DNA from: Euryarchaeota archaeon UBA13
GTDB lineage: Archaea; Thermoplasmatota; Poseidoniia; Poseidoniales; Poseidoniaceae
DNA length: 8,629 bases
Assembly (NCBI GenBank): GCA_002495945.1
Contig: DAHU01000028.1
Coordinates: 1 to 8,629 of the forward strand
Direction of reading: 5' to 3'
Made by a program: the position numbers and the translations under genes. The notes below the pieces were generated by a model. The model saw nothing but the letters and a program-made list of their open reading frames with translations, made no database searches and had not been told where the DNA came from. This document shows positions 5,442 to 8,629 of this stretch, in pieces (position 1 is the stretch's first letter; the number at the start of each line of letters is the position of its first letter).

Positions 5442-7151
5442 GAAAACACCGGTTTGGTGGCCATCATCGTCCATGTCCATGTCGATTGCTGCCGGGCGTT
5501 TGGGCAGGCCAGGCATTGTCATCATATTGCCAAGAATGGCTACAATGAATCCGGCTCCAGAGTTGAGTCTAAATTCGCGAATCGGCAATGTGAAATCGCT
5601 TGGTGCACCTAACTTGCCCGCATCATGAGAGAAGGAATATTGCGTTTTTGCCATGCATACTGGTAAATTCCCATAACCCCATGAAGTTATTTTCTCAAGT
5701 TGCTTCTTGGCTGTTGTCTCGAGATAAACATCTTTTGCTTTATACATTCGAGTGGCTATGGCTTCTATTTTTTCCATTACTGGCGCATCTTTGAGGAATA
5801 GTGGAGTGAATGGACGACCCTCTGCTACATGGTCTTGAACTGCTTTGACCACAGCCTTTGCTAATTCTTCACCACCCTCGCCGCCTTTCGCGTGCACCTC
5901 AGTAACGGTGACTGCAGTAGCTCCACTGGCGTGTGCTGCATCGCTGAGTGCCTTTATCTCAGCATCTGAATCAGATGCAAATTTATTGATTGAGACGATA
6001 ACGGGGACTTCGAAGCCAGCCATATTTCGGATGTGACGGTCTAGATTTGTTGCAGCACCTGTCGCTACAGCTTCGACATTTTCTGCCTCTAATTCATCTT
6101 TTGTGGGTCGATATCCCCCTCGACTCCCAAACGCTCCGCCGTGCAATTTCATCGAACGGATTGTGACATTCATTACCACACAATCGGGGCTTTTACCAGA
6201 TGTTGCTGCTTTGATATGCATAAATTTCTCAGCCCCCATATCAGAACCAAATCCGGCTTCGGTGACTACGATATCAGCAGCACTTAGTGCTAACTTATCT
6301 GCAATTATACTGGAATTGCCGTGGGCAATATTGGCGAATGGACCGCCGTGGATAAATGCGGGATTGCCTTCCAGTGTTTGCACCAAATTTGGTAGGAACG
6401 CATTCCTAAGCAGTAGCGCCATTGCTCCTTGCGCATCGATTTCGCTGGCCTTTACAGGGTTTCCATCGAGCGATTGTCCGATTACGATATTTCCCAAACG
6501 CTGCTTAAGGTCAGCATAGTCGGCAGCCAATACCAATATTGCCATCACCTCGCTGGCAGCGGTTATGTCAAATCTCTCTTGGCGAAGGTGACCATTCGCT
6601 GGGCCTCCCATCCCGATAACTACGTCTCTTAGCGCTCTATCGTTCATGTCAACAACTCTTGGCCAACTAATCTTGGTCGAGTCTAATCTCGAATCATTAC
6701 CGTGCTTGATATGATTGTCAATAAGTGCAGATAGCAGGTTATGTGCTGAGGTAACAGCGTGCAAGTCACCCGTAAAATGCAAATTAATATCTTCCATTGG
6801 TAATACTTGGGAATAACCACCGCCGGCTGCACCGCCTTTGATGCCAAATACAGGGCCCATGGACGGTTCCCTGATTACACAGGTTGCTGATTGTCCAATC
6901 CGACATAGTGCTTGAGTAAGTCCGATTGTTGTTACAGTTTTACCTTCTCCGAATGGTGTTGGGTTAACGGATGTGACTAAAACTAGGCTTCCTTGGGGTT
7001 TATTCATTCTGGATTTTAACGCATCCCAAGTGATTTTCGCGACATTACGACCCATTGGCATAATCTCTGTTGACGAGATACCTAACTTCCAGGCAATTGC
7101 TTCAATTGGTTCTAGAGTCGCAGCGTTAGCAATCTCAAGGTCAGTAGGCAT
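5436..7151 (-). CDS. fhs: Formate-tetrahydrofolate ligase (10-formyl-THF synthetase)
   Basis: The enzyme makes 10-formyl-THF from formate, THF and ATP in the cytosol, feeding purine and one-carbon metabolism, or runs backwards to yield ATP and formate. The product is 571 aa (family about 555-560). The P-loop is PTPFGEGKT (64-72). The family signature GIKGGAAGGGY is at 103-113, followed by DLHAVTSAHNLL (129-140). The block VVMNVTIRSMKLHGG is at 325-339, and the C-terminal MTMPGLPKRPAAIDMDMDDDG is close to the usual ending. The N-terminus (DLEIANAATLEPIEAIAWKLGI) also matches the family, fixing the ATG at 7151. No Shine-Dalgarno is visible before it. The folate-linked enzyme is common in bacteria and patchy in archaea, so transfer from bacteria is plausible. 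It is likely the first gene of the fhs-pelA-orf105 cluster. Confidence 0.96.
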   Translation of the reverse strand: MPTDLEIANAATLEPIEAIAWKLGISSTEIMPMGRNVAKITWDALKSRMNKPQGSLVLVTSVNPTPFGEGKTVTTIGLTQALCRIGQSATCVIREPSMGPVFGIKGGAAGGGYSQVLPMEDINLHFTGDLHAVTSAHNLLSALIDNHIKHGNDSRLDSTKISWPRVVDMNDRALRDVVIGMGGPANGHLRQERFDITAASEVMAILVLAADYADLKQRLGNIVIGQSLDGNPVKASEIDAQGAMALLLRNAFLPNLVQTLEGNPAFIHGGPFANIAHGNSSIIADKLALSAADIVVTEAGFGSDMGAEKFMHIKAATSGKSPDCVVMNVTIRSMKLHGGAFGSRGGYRPTKDELEAENVEAVATGAATNLDRHIRNMAGFEVPVIVSINKFASDSDAEIKALSDAAHASGATAVTVTEVHAKGGEGGEELAKAVVKAVQDHVAEGRPFTPLFLKDAPVMEKIEAIATRMYKAKDVYLETTAKKQLEKITSWGYGNLPVCMAKTQYSFSHDAGKLGAPSDFTLPIREFRLNSGAGFIVAILGNMMTMPGLPKRPAAIDMDMDDDGHQTGVFG

Positions 7152-7206
7152 AGCCGAATTGCATGTGCTTTAGTCTTTGAAGGATGCGGTCTAAACGACG
7201 TCATGA

Positions 7207-7221
7207 TGGGTAATTAACCCA
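7207..7221. promoter_or_regulatory. Inverted repeat between the flotillin gene and fhs
   Basis: TGGGT and ACCCA flank AATTA, a 5-bp stem around an A/T-rich centre in the 89-base spacer. It lies 20 bases after the flotillin stop and 56 bases before the fhs start. In the fhs direction it reads GGGTTAATTACCC, whose TTAATTA could be a TATA-like core. It may instead be a flotillin 3'-end hairpin or an operator; the sequence does not decide. Confidence 0.25.
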
Positions 7222-7240
7222 CCTTTGGTCTATTGCCGAA

Positions 7241-8626
7241 TCATTCTTCCTTCATGCTACCGAGGTAGTCTGGCAAGTCAACACCAGCCATCTTTGCAAC
7301 ATCATGCACAGGTGGTAGTGACTTGATTAGAGAAGATACGAAGTTTGCGGTACTGCCACCTTCTCCACCATTGCCGGAATCCCACACGGTAATCTTGTCT
7401 ATCTTCAGGTTGGAGATAGCCTCGGTCTGTCGAGCAACGATTTCTTCGATCTTTTCTACCATCAATAGCGTAGCAGCGGCCTTGGCATCGCCACCGGCGC
7501 TCTTGACTAGTGATTGATAACCTGCTGCTTTTGCTTCTAGAACAGCCTTGGTACCTTCCGCTTCTGCGTTGTATCGAGCAAGAATAGCATCTGCTTGACC
7601 TTTGGCAATTCTGCGTTGGCGCTCAGCCTCTGCCTCAGCAGCAATTTCAATTTGTTGCTTAGAAACTTCCTCACGAGCAATTTCCTCAGCACGAAGCCTT
7701 TCTCCTTCGAGTTCGTATTGCGCTCTTTCAATTTCCGATTGAGCCCTACGTCTTGCAACTTCAGAACGTTGTAGTGCTTCTGCTTCTCGCTCAGCCAAAT
7801 CTGCATTGTAGGCAGCAATGTCTGCACGAGAGACGTTTTCACCCTCAACAGCAAGTGCTTCTTGTTGCTGTACGAAAACACGCTTATCGGCTTCAGCCGC
7901 TTTTTGACCTTTGGATGCTTCAGCCTCTGCTTTTGCGACTTCGATCTCTCGGTCTCTGTCAGCAGCAGCCTTACCTACAGCACCATCACGAGCAGCTTCT
8001 GCTCTGTCGACTGTAGCATCTGCGATAGCAACTGCAGCAGCCTTAGCACCGATAGATGCGATATAGTCGGCTTCGTCAGTAATATCTGTGATGTTAACGT
8101 TGATTAGATACAAACCAATTTTGTGCAACTCAGTGTCCACGTTTGTTGAAACCTTTTCCAAGAAAGCTTCTCTGTCTTGGTTGATTTGCTCGATTGTTAG
8201 CGATGCAACGGTCAAACGTAGTTGACCAAAGATGATTTCTTTTGCCATATCCTCTATTTGAGGTACCGGCAGGCCGAGAAGACGCTCAGCAGCGTTCTTC
8301 ATTACGGATGGTTGTGTTGAGATACCGATGGTAAAAGTAGATGGAACGTTGATTCTGATGTTCTGTTGTGATAGTGCGTGCTCCAAGTCGATGGAGATGG
8401 TCATTGGCTTGAGATCTAGATATGCATAATGCTGGATAAGCGGCCATACAATTTTACCACCTCCGTGGTAACATGCGGCAGAACCTTTGTCCTTTACATT
8501 ACCATATACGACAAGGATTTTGTCTGATGGAGCCAATTTATATCTCGATGTTGCTACGTAAACTGTCACTAATAATACGAATACCAATAGTGCAATACCA
8601 ATCAATGCTAGCGCTTCTGCGACCAT
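7241..8626 (-). CDS. Flotillin-like SPFH-domain membrane protein
   Basis: Flotillins are membrane-attached scaffold proteins that form oligomeric rings and organise membrane microdomains. The 461 residues show an N-terminal membrane segment (5-25), an SPFH/band 7 domain (about 30-200, with RYKLAPSDKILVVYG, RLLGLPVPQIEDMAKEII and LEKVSTNVDTELHKIGLYLINVNITDIT), and a long Ala/Glu/Arg-rich coiled coil (about 200-370, including DRAEAARDGAVGKAAADRDREIEVAKAEAEA). The C-terminus is the typical flotillin tail: MVEKIEEIVAR, LKIDKITVWDSG followed by a Gly-rich linker, and FVSSLIKSLPPVHDVAKMAGVDLPDYLG. This rules out a shorter stomatin. The frame is open to the window edge (GTC before the ATG), but the ATG directly before the hydrophobic segment is a convincing start. 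No partner such as an NfeD-like protein is visible here; it could lie outside. Client proteins cannot be inferred. Confidence 0.93.
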   Translation of the reverse strand: MVAEALALIGIALLVFVLLVTVYVATSRYKLAPSDKILVVYGNVKDKGSAACYHGGGKIVWPLIQHYAYLDLKPMTISIDLEHALSQQNIRINVPSTFTIGISTQPSVMKNAAERLLGLPVPQIEDMAKEIIFGQLRLTVASLTIEQINQDREAFLEKVSTNVDTELHKIGLYLINVNITDITDEADYIASIGAKAAAVAIADATVDRAEAARDGAVGKAAADRDREIEVAKAEAEASKGQKAAEADKRVFVQQQEALAVEGENVSRADIAAYNADLAEREAEALQRSEVARRRAQSEIERAQYELEGERLRAEEIAREEVSKQQIEIAAEAEAERQRRIAKGQADAILARYNAEAEGTKAVLEAKAAGYQSLVKSAGGDAKAAATLLMVEKIEEIVARQTEAISNLKIDKITVWDSGNGGEGGSTANFVSSLIKSLPPVHDVAKMAGVDLPDYLGSMKEE

Positions 8627-8629
8627 GAC

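Noticed and set aside
6103..6519. 138-codon plus-strand frame inside fhs
   Set aside because: It is antisense to a highly conserved region of formate-THF ligase. The composition (Pro, Ser, Ile, Cys) is typical of an antisense shadow.
7537..7881. 114-codon frame within the flotillin gene on the same strand
   Set aside because: It is a frame-shifted shadow of the Ala/Glu-rich coiled-coil repeat, rich in Lys/Leu/Gln, with no family resemblance.
7980..8060. Apparent short repeats in the flotillin coiled-coil region
   Set aside because: The similarity comes from repeated Ala/Glu/Arg codons in a coiled coil, not from a tandem or CRISPR-like DNA repeat.

Overview
The window looks like a piece of a planktonic euryarchaeal chromosome, most likely from the marine Poseidoniales/Marine Group II-III lineage. 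A euryarchaeal affiliation is supported by the small (exonuclease) subunit of family D DNA polymerase, and an archaeal one by Pelota, a type IV pilin-type N-terminal segment and a phosphoserine-phosphatase-like HAD protein of the archaeal kind. Bacterial-looking genes are mixed in: formate-tetrahydrofolate ligase, a flotillin and a stand-alone CinA C-terminal domain. The marine group II assignment is inferred from this mixture and from moderately AT-rich DNA; no marker gene was compared.

Layout. Bases 1-732 (+) hold the 3' part of a membrane/pilin-like gene whose 5' end lies outside the window. A 137-base gap with a strong hairpin leads to a HAD phosphatase (870-1535, +). Its stop codon abuts, with no intervening base, the stop of the convergent DNA polymerase D small subunit gene (1536-3146, -). 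That gene follows a cinA/pncC-type gene (3196-3882, -). A 78-base divergent region containing a perfect 12-bp palindrome separates cinA from a tRNA-Val(UAC) gene (3961-4037, +) with an encoded CCA. The tRNA ends two bases before the stop of a small unknown gene (4040-4357, -), the last of a tight minus-strand cluster that reads, in transcription order, fhs (5436-7151), pelA (4366-5430), unknown 105-aa gene. Upstream of fhs, after 89 bases, lies a flotillin gene (7241-8626, -) at the right edge.

How the parts fit. The cluster combines DNA replication/proofreading (PolD small subunit), nicotinamide nucleotide recycling (CinA/PncC), one-carbon metabolism (Fhs), ribosome rescue (Pelota) and membrane organisation (flotillin). 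The fhs-pelA-orf105 junctions are 5 and 8 bases long, with Shine-Dalgarno sequences overlapping the preceding stop codons and TTG/GTG starts, so these three are probably translated from one message. No mobile element, CRISPR array or phage gene is visible. The least explained items are the 105-aa protein behind pelota, the pilin segment embedded in a longer polypeptide, and the charged tail on CinA.
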